Source: Pseudomonas sp. FEN
Lineage (GTDB): Bacteria; Pseudomonadota; Gammaproteobacteria; Pseudomonadales; Pseudomonadaceae
Direction of reading: 5' to 3'
Assembly (NCBI RefSeq): GCF_904067045.1
Contig: NZ_CAJFDC010000001.1
Coordinates: 991,001 to 1,055,000 of the forward strand
DNA: 64,000 nt
The translations under genes were made by a program, and so were the position numbers. Of this stretch, positions 26,354-37,890 are shown piece by piece. How positions within the stretch are numbered: the first letter of the stretch is position 1; each line of letters starts with the position of its first letter. Under the pieces are notes generated by a model, which was not told the origin of the DNA, did no database searches, and saw nothing but the letters and a program-made list of their open reading frames with translations.

Positions 26354-27210
26354 GAGTGACCGCGACCGCCGAATTCATGCTCGAACCGATCCTTGAGCCA
26401 AACAAAGACGCCGGCAGCAGCCGCGACGCCATCGGTCTCGGCCAGGCCAGCGGCACCGGCCTGGACACCCGCCACGGCACCATCCTGACCCTGGAAGACA
26501 TCAGTGTCAGCTTCGACGGTTTCAAGGCCCTGAACAACCTCAACCTGTACATCGGCGTCGGCGAACTGCGTTGCATCATCGGCCCCAATGGCGCGGGCAA
26601 GACCACCCTGATGGACGTGATCACCGGCAAGACCCGGCCCAGCCACGGCAAGGCCTGGTTCGGCGAAACCCTGGACCTGTCGGCGATGAGCGAAGTGCAG
26701 ATCGCCCAGGCCGGGATCGGCCGCAAGTTCCAGAAACCGACGGTGTTCGAGGCGTTGAGCGTATTCGAGAACCTGGAGCTGGCGCAGAAGACCGACAAAT
26801 CGGTGTGGGCCAGCCTGCGGGCACGCCTGAGCGGCGAGCAGCAAGACGCGATTGCCGAGGTCCTGGAAACCATTCGCCTGACGACGGCGGTCAATCGGCC
26901 AGCGGGGTTGCTGTCCCACGGCCAGAAGCAGTTCCTGGAGATCGGCATGCTGTTGGTGCAGGACCCGCAACTGTTGCTGCTCGACGAACCGGTAGCGGGC
27001 ATGACCGATGCCGAGACCGAGTTCACCGCCGAGCTGTTCAAGAGCCTGGCCGGCAAGCATTCACTGATGGTGGTGGAGCATGACATGGGCTTTGTCGGCG
27101 CGATTGCCGACCATGTCACCGTGCTGCACCAGGGCAGCGTGCTGGCCGAAGGGTCACTGGAGCAAGTACAGGAAAACGAGCGGGTGATCGAGGTTTACCT
27201 CGGTCGGTAG
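26350..27210 (+). CDS. urtD: Urea ABC transporter ATPase UrtD
   Basis: The 286-residue LivG-type ATPase has Walker A GPNGAGKTT, the variant signature LLSHGQKQFLEIGM normal for UrtD, Walker B LLLLDEPVAGM and His-loop VVEHDM. About 45 residues precede the ABC core (from LEDISVSFDGFKAL), a length common in pseudomonad UrtD. It begins inside the urtC 3' end. The 156-bp gap to urtE contains a worn REP fragment. Confidence 0.94.
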   Translation: MRVTATAEFMLEPILEPNKDAGSSRDAIGLGQASGTGLDTRHGTILTLEDISVSFDGFKALNNLNLYIGVGELRCIIGPNGAGKTTLMDVITGKTRPSHGKAWFGETLDLSAMSEVQIAQAGIGRKFQKPTVFEALSVFENLELAQKTDKSVWASLRARLSGEQQDAIAEVLETIRLTTAVNRPAGLLSHGQKQFLEIGMLLVQDPQLLLLDEPVAGMTDAETEFTAELFKSLAGKHSLMVVEHDMGFVGAIADHVTVLHQGSVLAEGSLEQVQENERVIEVYLGR

Positions 27211-27366
27211 CGGTACCGGTTTGCCCCTGTTGGAATGGTGTTTGTGTAAGGGTGGTATTTGTATGGGAGCGGTGCTTGTGTGGACATGGAGCTGGTTAAG
27301 AGGTGTCCAATTCAACTTATGTGTTCACCCAAATCAGAATTCGCGACAGTTGCCGAGAGCCTGACC

Positions 27367-28065
27367 ATGCTGCAAGTCGACAAACTGCACCAGTACTACG
27401 GCGGCAGCCACATCCTGCGGGGCCTGTCCTTTGACGTGAAGGTCGGCGAAGTCACCTGCCTGCTGGGGCGCAACGGCGTGGGCAAGACCACCCTGCTCAA
27501 GTGCCTGATGGGCCTGCTGCCGGCGAAGGAAGGGGGCGTGCACTGGGAAGGTAAAGCCATCACCCACTTCAAGCCGCATCAACGGGTCCACGCCGGTATT
27601 GCCTACGTCCCCCAGGGCCGGGAAATCTTCGGCCGTCTCAGCGTCGAAGAAAATCTGCTGATGGGCCTGTCGCGTTTCCCCGCGGCGCAAGCCCGGGAAG
27701 TCCCGGCCTTCATCTACGAACTGTTCCCGGTCCTGCTGCAAATGAAACAACGCCGTGGCGGCGACCTCTCCGGCGGCCAGCAGCAACAGCTTGCTATCGG
27801 AAGGGCCCTGGCCAGTCGCCCGCGCCTACTGATTCTCGACGAGCCCACCGAAGGCATCCAGCCCTCGGTGATCAAGGAGATCGGCGCGGTGATCAAACAG
27901 CTCGCCGCTCGTGGCGACATGGCGATTCTGCTGGTGGAACAGTTCTACGATTTCGCCGCCGAACTGGCCGATCAGTACCTGGTGATGTCCCGGGGCGAGA
28001 TCGTCCAGCAAGGTCGTGGAGAAAATATGGAAACCGAAGGTGTGCGCGCACTGGTTACGATCTAA
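27367..28065 (+). CDS. urtE: Urea ABC transporter ATPase UrtE
   Basis: This 232-residue LivF-type ATPase starts MLQVDKLHQYYGGSHIL, typical of UrtE. Walker A is GRNGVGKTT, the signature LSGGQQQQLAIGR and Walker B LLILDEPTEGIQPS. I chose the ATG at 27367 because the upstream open frame (from 27259) has no family similarity. It completes the urea importer; ureD follows after 30 nt, so uptake and hydrolysis are probably on one message. Confidence 0.94.
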   Translation: MLQVDKLHQYYGGSHILRGLSFDVKVGEVTCLLGRNGVGKTTLLKCLMGLLPAKEGGVHWEGKAITHFKPHQRVHAGIAYVPQGREIFGRLSVEENLLMGLSRFPAAQAREVPAFIYELFPVLLQMKQRRGGDLSGGQQQQLAIGRALASRPRLLILDEPTEGIQPSVIKEIGAVIKQLAARGDMAILLVEQFYDFAAELADQYLVMSRGEIVQQGRGENMETEGVRALVTI

Positions 28066-28095
28066 CCTGTAACGTCCCAACGATAATCAGAAACC

Positions 28096-28935
28096 ATGAA
28101 TTCATCTGTCACTAGCGCCCTGTTCACCCCCAGTTGGCATGCCGAGCTGGAACTCGGCTACGCCCGCTTCGGTGATTGCACGCGTCCGGTCACGCGGCGG
28201 CACCTGGGGCCGTTGCGGGTGCAGAAACACCTGTACGCCGAAGGCCCGCAAGTCTGCCAACACATCATCGTCCACCCGCCGGGCGGAATCGCCGGCGGCG
28301 ACCGGCTGGCTATCCGTGCCCACGTCGAGCGCGATGCCTGGGCGCAACTGACCAGCCCCGGCGCCGCCAAGTGGTATCGCGCCGCCGGGCCGGCCTACCA
28401 GAGCCTGGACCTGAAGATCGCCGCCGGGGCGACCCTGGAATGGCTGCCCCAGGAAACCATCGTGTTCAGTGCCGCCCAGGCCGAGCTGCGCACCGCCATT
28501 GAACTGGAAGGCGACGCCCGGCTGTTCTACTGGGACATGGTCGCCCTCGGCCGCCCCGCCAGTGGCGAGCGCTTCGACCTCGGGCATTTCCAGTCGCGGC
28601 TGGACATCCGTCGCGACGGCCAGTTGCTCTGGCATGAACGCCAACGCATCCTGGGCAATGACGACCTGCTGGATTCGCCCATCGGCCTCGACGGCCAGCC
28701 GGTTTTCGCCAGCCTGTTGGCGACCGGCGAGATCGACAGCGACTTGCTCGAACGCTGCCGCTCGCTGCCAACACGCGTGCGTGGCGACCTGAGTCAACTG
28801 CCCGGCCTGCTGGTGGCCCGCTGCCTGGCCGGCGAGGCCTTGCACGCTCGCGCCTGGCTGATCGAACTGTGGCGGCTGTTGCGCCCGGCCCTGCTGGGCC
28901 GCGACGCCGTGCCGCCGAGGATCTGGAATACATGA
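28096..28935 (+). CDS. ureD: Urease accessory protein UreD
   Basis: The 279-residue cytosolic protein shows UreD features: [45 protein letters not shown], and [12 protein letters not shown]. UreD binds apo-urease and, with UreF and UreG, guides nickel into the active site. ureE, ureF and ureG are not in this window and must be elsewhere. The next gene, ureA, starts 43 nt downstream. Confidence 0.94.
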   Translation: MNSSVTSALFTPSWHAELELGYARFGDCTRPVTRRHLGPLRVQKHLYAEGPQVCQHIIVHPPGGIAGGDRLAIRAHVERDAWAQLTSPGAAKWYRAAGPAYQSLDLKIAAGATLEWLPQETIVFSAAQAELRTAIELEGDARLFYWDMVALGRPASGERFDLGHFQSRLDIRRDGQLLWHERQRILGNDDLLDSPIGLDGQPVFASLLATGEIDSDLLERCRSLPTRVRGDLSQLPGLLVARCLAGEALHARAWLIELWRLLRPALLGRDAVPPRIWNT

Positions 28936-28978
28936 ACCCGCCAACCCTCTTTTACTGCCTGCCAACGGATTCCGAACC

Positions 28979-29281
28979 ATGGACCTGACTCCCCGCGAAA
29001 AAGACAAACTGCTGATTTTCACCGCTGGTCTGGTCGCCGAACGGCGCCTGGCCCGCGGGGTGAAACTCAACTATCCGGAAGCCATGGCCTATATCTCGGC
29101 GGCCCTGCTCGAAGGCGCCCGCGACGGCCAGACCGTGGCCGAGCTGATGCACTACGGCACCACCCTGCTCAACCGCGAACAAGTGATGCAAGGCATCCCG
29201 GAAATGATCCCGGAGATCCAGGTCGAAGCCACCTTCCCCGATGGCACCAAGCTGGTCACCGTCCACCAACCCATTGCCTGA
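28979..29281 (+). CDS. ureA: Urease gamma subunit
   Basis: The 100-residue subunit starts [23 protein letters not shown] and contains [25 protein letters not shown], both diagnostic for UreA. It assembles with UreB and UreC as (ABC)3. The length equals that of the Klebsiella gamma subunit. Two acetyltransferase genes separate it from ureB. Confidence 0.97.
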   Translation: MDLTPREKDKLLIFTAGLVAERRLARGVKLNYPEAMAYISAALLEGARDGQTVAELMHYGTTLLNREQVMQGIPEMIPEIQVEATFPDGTKLVTVHQPIA

Positions 29282-29288
29282 GGCCGCC

Positions 29289-29822
29289 ATGTCCTACGTT
29301 ATCCGGGATGCCGTCCACGCCGACCTGCCGGCGATCCGCGACATCTACAACGATGCGGTACTCAACACCACGGCGATCTGGAACGAACAACCGGTGGACC
29401 TGGGTAATCGCCAGGCCTGGTTCAGTGCCCGCCAGGACCAGGGTTATCCGATCCTGGTGATCGTCGATGGCAGCGACAGCGTGCTTGGCTATGCCTCCTT
29501 CGGTGACTGGCGGCCCTTCGAGGGCTTCCGGCACACCGTCGAACACTCGGTCTATGTGCGCGGCGACCAGCGTGGCAACGGCCTCGGCCCGCGCCTGATG
29601 AGCGTTCTGATCGAGCGCGCCCGTGGTTGTGCCAAACATGTGATGGTCGCCGCCATCGAAAGTGGCAACAGCGCGTCCATTCGCCTGCATGAACGCCAGG
29701 GTTTCACCCTCACCGGACAAATGCCTCAGGTAGGCGTGAAGTTCGGTCGCTGGCTGGACCTGACCTTCATGCAACTGACCCTGAATCCAGGCGCCCTGCC
29801 GCCTGCCGTCAACCAGGAGTAA
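29289..29822 (+). CDS. GNAT N-acetyltransferase, phosphinothricin/methionine-sulfoximine type
   Basis: A 177-residue GNAT enzyme of the Pat/PitA type: YVIRDAVHADLPAIRDIYNDAVLNTTAIW at the start, a VYVRGDQRGNGLGPRLM acetyl-CoA-binding motif, and AAIESGNSASIRLHERQGF near the end. Relatives acetylate glutamine-synthetase inhibitors such as methionine sulfoximine. P. aeruginosa has one such gene (PA4866) at the same position between ureA and ureB. The ATG at 29289 lies 7 nt after the ureA stop; the frame opens upstream inside ureA. Confidence 0.88.
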   Translation: MSYVIRDAVHADLPAIRDIYNDAVLNTTAIWNEQPVDLGNRQAWFSARQDQGYPILVIVDGSDSVLGYASFGDWRPFEGFRHTVEHSVYVRGDQRGNGLGPRLMSVLIERARGCAKHVMVAAIESGNSASIRLHERQGFTLTGQMPQVGVKFGRWLDLTFMQLTLNPGALPPAVNQE

Positions 29823-30667
<845 letters not shown>

Positions 30668-30680
30668 CGCTGCTGATAGT

Positions 30681-30810
30681 AGCGAGGGGGCTTGCCCCCG
30701 TTCGGCTGCGAAGCAGTCGTCGAATCATGGAACGCGCGCTATCCGATAGATCGAAGTGTCGGCTTTCAGGGGTGCTGCGCGCCCCGACGGGGGCAAGCCC
30801 CCTCGCCACA
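30681..30810. repeat. Composite REP element, copy 3 (inner part inverted)
   Basis: Outer arms AGCGAGGGGGCTTGCCCCCG and CGGGGGCAAGCCCCCTCGCC flank inner segments GTTCGGCTGCGAAGCAGTCG and GTGCTGCGCGCCCCGACG. The inner order is the reverse complement of copies 1 and 2. It occupies the ureB-ureC gap. Confidence 0.8.
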
Positions 30811-30851
30811 AAAAATCGCACATGCCTCCATTTTGTGTTCAGGGAAACCCA

Positions 30852-32552
<1,701 letters not shown>

Positions 32553-32578
32553 GCCGCGATGAGACCGCTGCGAGCGAA

Positions 32579-32614
32579 GCGTCTTTGCGCCCTGCCAACG
32601 GGACGCAAAGGCGC
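32579..32614 (+). terminator. Hairpin after ureC
   Basis: GCGTCTTTGCG (32579-32589) pairs with CGCAAAGGCGC (32604-32614) at 10 of 11 positions around a 14-nt loop. No T-run follows, so if it ends transcription it probably needs a factor or only stabilises the 3' end. Confidence 0.4.
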
Positions 32615-32659
32615 TAAGCTAGTCGTCACACTGGCGACTACCCCTTCGAGATAACGAAC

Positions 32660-33811
32660 ATGCACCTATCAACGTTTATCGTGCAGCAGGTCGACAACAT
32701 CGTCGATGAATGGGAGCAATTCGCCAAAACCTTGAGCCCCGCAGCCGATAGCATGGGCCGGGGTGCCTTGCGCGACCACGCCAAATCGATCCTGCTGGCC
32801 GCCGCGCGGGACATGGAGAGCGCCCAGAGTGCCGGCGAACAGGCGGCCAAGGCCAAGGGCGACAGCCCGGACAATAACCTGACCCTGGACACCGCCGCCG
32901 CCAGCCACGGCGAACTGCGCCACACCGCCGGATTCGACCTGATGCAGATGACCTCGGAGTTTCGTCACCTGCGCGCTTGCGTGATTCGGCGCTGGGTGAA
33001 CAGCCTGGTATCGCCGCAATTGACTCATTTCCAGGACATGATTCGTTTCAACGAAGCCATCGATGAAGCCCTGACCGAATCCACCGCCGCCTACGCCGAG
33101 CAGGTGAACCGTTCGCGGGATATTTTCCTCGCCATTCTCGGCCATGACCTGCGCGCGCCCTTGCAGGCCGTGAGCATGTCCACCGAGATGCTGGTGCGCA
33201 AGGCCCGGCTCAATGCCGAGGACCTGGTGTATGTCACCAGCATCAAAAGAGGTGCCCGGCATATGGGCAGCATGATCAGCGACTTGCTCGAGTTTGTCCG
33301 CAGCCGCCTGGGCAGCGCCCTGCCCATCGACCCGGCGCCGATGGACCTGAGCAGCGCGGCGAAAGCGGTAATCAATGAAGCCTGGGCCGGGCAGCCGGAT
33401 TGCCTGCCGCAGTTGCGGGTCGAAGGCGATGTACACGGGGTGTGGGATCGGGGACGCATCGAGCAATTGCTGCAGAACCTGATCGGTAATGCCTTGCAGC
33501 ATGGTGCCAGCCATCGACCGCTCACCCTGACCCTGGAGGGCAGCGCGGACAGCGTCAGCCTGACCATGCACAACTTTGGTACGCCGATTCCGCAGGAAGC
33601 CCTGGCGACGCTCTTCGATCCGCTGGTACGCGGCACCAGTGAAGAAATCGGCCAACCGGGCACGGACACCAGCCTGGGCTTGGGGTTGTTTATCGCCAAG
33701 GAAGTGGTAAGCGCCCATCAGGGCACGATAAAGGTCAGCTCCAGCGCCGAGGACGGGACACGCTTTACCGTGGTCCTGCCCAGGATATCGCGGGCCGACC
33801 CCCGCACCTGA
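32660..33811 (+). CDS. Soluble sensor histidine kinase with RsbRD-like N-terminus
   Basis: The 383-residue protein has no membrane segment. Residues about 1-150 are helical and resemble the RsbRD N-terminal sensor (EFRHLRACVIRRWVNSL). The H-box is LGHDLRAPLQAVSMS with His162, the N-box LLQNLIGNALQHG and the G-box TSLGLGLFIAKEVV, all intact, so it should autophosphorylate. No response regulator adjoins it. It follows ureC on the same strand with 107 nt between, so a link with urease is not implied. Confidence 0.88.
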   Translation: MHLSTFIVQQVDNIVDEWEQFAKTLSPAADSMGRGALRDHAKSILLAAARDMESAQSAGEQAAKAKGDSPDNNLTLDTAAASHGELRHTAGFDLMQMTSEFRHLRACVIRRWVNSLVSPQLTHFQDMIRFNEAIDEALTESTAAYAEQVNRSRDIFLAILGHDLRAPLQAVSMSTEMLVRKARLNAEDLVYVTSIKRGARHMGSMISDLLEFVRSRLGSALPIDPAPMDLSSAAKAVINEAWAGQPDCLPQLRVEGDVHGVWDRGRIEQLLQNLIGNALQHGASHRPLTLTLEGSADSVSLTMHNFGTPIPQEALATLFDPLVRGTSEEIGQPGTDTSLGLGLFIAKEVVSAHQGTIKVSSSAEDGTRFTVVLPRISRADPRT

Positions 33812-33849
33812 CAGCGATTTTTCAGGGCTCGATGGCCGCCGCCGGCCAT

Positions 33850-34155
33850 TCAGTCGTGCACGAAGCGTCCCAGGCGCTGGCGCAGCATCTGGTTCTCGGC
33901 CCGCAGATGCTGGACCTCATCCAGCAGGTCCAGCGCCAGGGCGACGCCTTCCCACTCCAGCTCCAGTTCGCGATGCAGCTTCACGGCGCGCCGGGCAATA
34001 CCCAACGCTTCGTCACCAAAACGCCAGGCCTCGGGCGAACGCCCCTGAGGGTCAAGGATGCCGTGTTCGACGATTTCGATCACGTAGGCGACCGGCAATT
34101 GGCTCGCCTCACAGAAGGCCTGCATATCCAGCTGAACACTCAAGGGGCTGCTCAT
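33850..34155 (-). CDS. cbpM: Chaperone modulator CbpM
   Basis: A 101-residue MerR-like helical protein: FCEASQLPVAYVIEIVEHGILDP at the front and a coiled C-terminus LRAENQMLRQRLGRFVHD. CbpM binds the J-domain of CbpA and restrains its co-chaperone and DNA-binding activities. It lies 2 nt after cbpA, in the usual order, and is probably translated from the same message. Confidence 0.92.
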   Translation of the reverse strand: MSSPLSVQLDMQAFCEASQLPVAYVIEIVEHGILDPQGRSPEAWRFGDEALGIARRAVKLHRELELEWEGVALALDLLDEVQHLRAENQMLRQRLGRFVHD

Positions 34156-34157
34156 GA

Positions 34158-35108
34158 TTAGCTACTCCATTGCTCTCTCGGGTCGAAGGCGGCCTTTTTC
34201 GCCAGTTCCTGCCACAACGCCTTGACGGCATCGTCGTTCTGCCGGGGCATGACCGCCTTGAGTTGCACGAACAGATAACCGCGCTGCCCGGCCTTGTTCA
34301 ACAGTCCATGGCCCTTGGCCCGCATGCGCTGGCCATTCTGGCTGCCCGCCGGGACCTTGAGGTTGATCTTGCCGGTCAAGGTCGGCACCTCCACCTCGGT
34401 CCCCAGCGCCAGCTCCCAGGGTGCCAGCGGCAAGGTAATGATCAGGTTCTCCCCTTCGACATCAAATTTGGGGTGAGGTGCGAAACGAATCGTCAGGTAC
34501 AGGTCGCCATTCGCCCCGCCGCCGACGCCCGGCGCACCCTGGCCCTTGAGGCGGATACGTTCGCCATCGGTGACACCGGCGGGAATTTTCACGTTCAGGC
34601 TCTTGCTGGTGTTGCTGACATGCTGCCCGGCCGAATTGTGCTGCGGAATCTGGAAACTGACCTTCTTCGACTCGTTCGAGAGGCTTTCTTCCAGGAAAAT
34701 CGGTAGTTCCAGTTCCACGTCCTGTCCTCGACGACCGGCGCTGCGGCCCGCTTGCGCACCACCAAAACCATTGCCGCGCGAGCCGAAGATCGAACTGAAG
34801 AAGTCCGAGAAGTCGCCAGTGTCCGCGCCACCACCACCAAAACCGCCACGCCCCTGCCAACCCGGCGGGCCCTGGAACGGCTGGCCGTGCTGGCCGTATT
34901 TGCGCAAGTCATCGTATTCGGCGCGCTTGTCGGCGCTTTTCAGCGCTTCATAGGCTTCGGAGGCATCCTTGAATTTCGCCTCGGCATCCTTTTCCTTGCT
35001 GACATCCGGGTGATACTTGCGCGCCAGCTTGCGGTACGCGGCCTTGATGGTCTTGTCGTCCGCCGTTGGCTCCACACCCAGGATCTTGTAATAGTCTTTG
35101 AAGTCCAT
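34158..35108 (-). CDS. cbpA: Curved DNA-binding co-chaperone CbpA (DnaJ class)
   Basis: This 316-residue protein has a J-domain (about 1-70) with the HPD motif in [13 protein letters not shown], a Gly/Phe-rich linker (about 80-125) and two beta C-terminal domains, with no zinc finger, which distinguishes it from DnaJ. It stimulates DnaK and binds curved DNA in stationary phase in E. coli. I chose the ATG at 35108, the start of [12 protein letters not shown]; 20 upstream residues in frame show no similarity. Confidence 0.93.
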   Translation of the reverse strand: MDFKDYYKILGVEPTADDKTIKAAYRKLARKYHPDVSKEKDAEAKFKDASEAYEALKSADKRAEYDDLRKYGQHGQPFQGPPGWQGRGGFGGGGADTGDFSDFFSSIFGSRGNGFGGAQAGRSAGRRGQDVELELPIFLEESLSNESKKVSFQIPQHNSAGQHVSNTSKSLNVKIPAGVTDGERIRLKGQGAPGVGGGANGDLYLTIRFAPHPKFDVEGENLIITLPLAPWELALGTEVEVPTLTGKINLKVPAGSQNGQRMRAKGHGLLNKAGQRGYLFVQLKAVMPRQNDDAVKALWQELAKKAAFDPREQWSS

Positions 35109-35417
35109 CGAAGGATCACCATCCGTTATCAATATCGCGCCGCTCGGCAAGACACAGCATGCGCGCATCCGCGCGACAAAGATTGACCGATCTCAAGGCT
35201 GTGACTCAGGGGCGCTGCAGAAGTTTATCGGCCGTCACCGCGATTTCTTGCCATCGACAGGCACGGACCGAACCAATGACTGCAAGTTTGGGGGCAATTA
35301 CTGGCCTTTCAAGGGCAGAGCCGTACAAGAACCGCCATTTAACGGATCACCGGCCTTCGAATCCGCGCGCGACTGGCATACACTGCGCGGCCGTTTTGCA
35401 ACCGGAACCCGAACACC
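35109..35417. other. Divergent gap between cbpA and the Hsp70 gene
   Basis: The 309 bp must hold the promoters of cbpA (minus) and the Hsp70-like gene (plus). I see no convincing -35/-10 pair, repeat or hairpin, and no coding signal. Confidence 0.5.
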
Positions 35418-36683
35418 ATGAACAACGCCTCTGGGGCCCGTGCCTGCGGTATCGACTTCGGCACCTCCAACTCCACCGTCGGCTGGATACGCCCCGGCAT
35501 GGAAACGCTGATCGCGCTGGAAGACGGCAAGATCACCCTGCCGTCGGTGGTCTTCTTCAATTTCGAGGAGCGCCGCCCGGTCTATGGCCGGCTGGCCCTG
35601 CACGAATACCTGGAAGGCTACGAAGGCCGACTGATGCGCTCGCTCAAGAGCCTGCTGGGTTCCAAGCTGATCAAGCACGACACCAGCGTGCTCGGCACGG
35701 CGATGCCGTTCAAGGACCTGTTGGGGCTGTTTATCGGCCAATTGAAGCAGCGTGCCGAAGCGACCGCCGGTCGGGAGTTCGAACAGGTGGTGCTGGGTCG
35801 TCCGGTGTTCTTCGTCGACGAAGACCCGGCCGCCGACCAGGAAGCCGAAGACACCCTGGCCGAGGTGGCGAAAAAGCTCGGTTTCAAGGAGGTATCGTTC
35901 CAGTACGAACCGATTGCCGCGGCCTTTGACTACGAGTCGACCCTGGACCGTGAAGAGCTGGTGCTGATCGTCGATATCGGCGGCGGTACCTCGGACTTTT
36001 CCCTGGTGCGCCTGTCGCCAGAGCGCCGGGGCCTGGACAACCGTCACGACGACATCCTCGCCACCGGCGGTGTCCACATCGGCGGGACCGACTTCGACAA
36101 GCAACTTTCGCTGGCCGGCGTGATGCCGCTGTTCGGCTATGGCAGCCGGATGAAAAGCGGCGCCTATATGCCCACCAGCCATCACATGAACCTGGCGACC
36201 TGGCACACCATCAACGCGGTGTACTCGCAGAAAACCCAGCTGGCCCTGGGCAGCATGCGCTACGACATCGAGGACACCGGCGGCATCGATCGCCTGTTCA
36301 AGCTGATCGAGCAGCGGGCCGGGCACTGGCTGGCGATGGAAATCGAGGAAACCAAGATCGAGCTGACCCATGCCGAGCAGCGTCATGTGCCACTGGATCG
36401 CATTGAGCCGGGCTTGAGCGTGGAGTTGAGCCGGGCCCTGTTCGAGTCGGCCATCGACAACCTGCTGGGGCGGATCCGCAACAGTGTCAGCCAATTGCTC
36501 GGCGATGCCGGCGTGAGTGTCGAGCAGGTCGACACGGTGTTCTTCACTGGCGGCTCCAGCGCCATTCCGGCGCTGCGCCAGAGCGTCTCGGCAATGCTGC
36601 CCAATGCCCGGCATGTGGAAGGCAACATCTTCGGCAGCATCGGCAGCGGCCTGGCGATCGAGGCGCAGAAGCGCTACGGCTGA
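35418..36683 (+). CDS. Hsp70-family protein, YegD type
   Basis: The 421-residue protein has the Hsp70 ATPase fold: phosphate-1 GIDFGTSNSTVGW, the connect motif QYEPIAAAFDY, phosphate-2 LIVDIGGGTSDFSLV and adenosine motif FFTGGSSAIPALR. The substrate-binding half of DnaK is missing, as in E. coli YegD. Its clients are unknown. It is divergent from cbpA-cbpM, another chaperone pair, although no direct link is shown by sequence. A REP element follows the stop. Confidence 0.9.
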   Translation: MNNASGARACGIDFGTSNSTVGWIRPGMETLIALEDGKITLPSVVFFNFEERRPVYGRLALHEYLEGYEGRLMRSLKSLLGSKLIKHDTSVLGTAMPFKDLLGLFIGQLKQRAEATAGREFEQVVLGRPVFFVDEDPAADQEAEDTLAEVAKKLGFKEVSFQYEPIAAAFDYESTLDREELVLIVDIGGGTSDFSLVRLSPERRGLDNRHDDILATGGVHIGGTDFDKQLSLAGVMPLFGYGSRMKSGAYMPTSHHMNLATWHTINAVYSQKTQLALGSMRYDIEDTGGIDRLFKLIEQRAGHWLAMEIEETKIELTHAEQRHVPLDRIEPGLSVELSRALFESAIDNLLGRIRNSVSQLLGDAGVSVEQVDTVFFTGGSSAIPALRQSVSAMLPNARHVEGNIFGSIGSGLAIEAQKRYG

Positions 36684-36717
36684 AACCTCAGGGCCCCTGG
36701 ATTGAACACAGGTCCCC

Positions 36718-36803
36718 TGTAGGCGCCAGCTTGCTGGCGATGAGGGCAGTGAGTCTTGCATCGCCTGATCGGCCACTATCGCCAGCAAGCTGGCTCCTAC
36801 AGG
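36718..36803. repeat. REP pair between the Hsp70 gene and the barrel protein
   Basis: CTGTAGGCGCCAGCTTGCTG and CGCCAGCAAGCTGGCTCCTA form opposed arms around a 35-bp spacer. It sits between convergent genes and can serve as a shared transcript end. Confidence 0.8.
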
Positions 36804-36819
36804 GTGTTGTGGTGTTTTC

Positions 36820-37563
36820 TCAGAACGCGATACCGACCTTGGCACCCAACTCGTCACGCTGAAGCTGGACCTTCCTGGCCAAGTCGTTATTGGTATTCAA
36901 CTGATACCCGGTCTGGCTGTAATAAACCCCCGCGGCAATCGACAACGCACCTTGCGTGTTGAACAGAAAATTCGCTTCAGCGTAAGGATTGGTCCGATCC
37001 TTCAAGTCCGCGGTAGCGATATCCATGCCGTTGACCTTGAGTTTCAAATCACTCTCAGTGGTCCGCCGCACGCCCGCCTCCAGGCGCACGCTGGCGGAAT
37101 CAAAGTGGTGGGTATAACCCATCGCCGCCTTGAGGAATGGCGAGCGGCCGAGCAGGGAAATCTCGTAACGGTCGATGTGTGACGTGTAGCGGGTACGACC
37201 GTATCCACCGCCACCGATCACATCGAGGAAGTCACGATCCCCCAGGGCCATGCGCCAGCCTATATCCACATCACCCTGGAAATCCTTGAGCCGGTCGTCC
37301 TTGTCCTTGCCGGACTTCAGGTCAATACCGGCCTGATAGATCAAGCCGGGCCCGGCGGTCATCTTGTTGCCGAAGTTATAGAACAGCCCGCCCTCGGGCA
37401 GCGAGTCTGTCTCGGACAAGCCCGCACCTTTGAGGTTGAAGCGGTTATAGGTACCCAGGATACCGAATTGGGAGATCGGCTCACTGGATGGCGCAGCCGT
37501 TGCCAACAAGGGCATTGCAATCAAGGCAACGGCGGCAGACTTGCTAATCAGTTGAGTAAGCAT
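36820..37563 (-). CDS. Uncharacterised outer-membrane beta-barrel protein
   Basis: The 247-residue protein has a signal peptide (MLTQLISKSAAVALIAMPLLATAA, about 1-24) and then alternating polar/aromatic strands ending in Phe (AKVGIAF), as in small outer-membrane barrels. Recurrent Gly/Tyr turns (GGGGYGRTRY, AAGVYYSQTGY) fit eight to ten strands. I do not recognise a named family. I chose the ATG at 37563; the longer open frame to 37677 gives Cys-rich residues in front of the signal peptide. Confidence 0.75.
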   Translation of the reverse strand: MLTQLISKSAAVALIAMPLLATAAPSSEPISQFGILGTYNRFNLKGAGLSETDSLPEGGLFYNFGNKMTAGPGLIYQAGIDLKSGKDKDDRLKDFQGDVDIGWRMALGDRDFLDVIGGGGYGRTRYTSHIDRYEISLLGRSPFLKAAMGYTHHFDSASVRLEAGVRRTTESDLKLKVNGMDIATADLKDRTNPYAEANFLFNTQGALSIAAGVYYSQTGYQLNTNNDLARKVQLQRDELGAKVGIAF

Positions 37564-37890
37564 GGGAAAGAACAGCTCCATCTGAAGATTAAAGGCTGAG
37601 CACACGTCCAGAGACACTTTTCCTGCACGCACACTTCTTCGTAGGCATGAATGCGAAATGCACGGCGGACAGCTCAATTCAGAATGGAATGCTACGGAAA
37701 AAGGGCGCTGGGCGAATTAGGCGGAATTAAGCAAGGCGTGTCGGATACCGCACCTGCTTTCCCACCTTACTGCTTTGGCCGCAGTAGGACATATTTCGTC
37801 TTAAAACACTTTGAACAACCCGGACAGGCGATGCGCGCCCTGCCGCTCGCATCGCCGGCAACCCGGCCCTGGGGAAGTGATGCCTATCGG
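37564..37890. other. Gap without genes upstream of the barrel protein
   Basis: The 327 bp between the barrel-protein start and the AI-2E-family stop are less GC-rich than the surroundings. They should hold the barrel gene's promoter; no coding signal, REP arm or terminator with a T-run is visible. Confidence 0.5.

Noticed and set aside
27240..27300. REP-like fragment between urtD and urtE
   Set aside because: GGGAGCGGTGCTTGTGTGG resembles a stretch near 21911, but no opposing arm is present, so it is at most a remnant.
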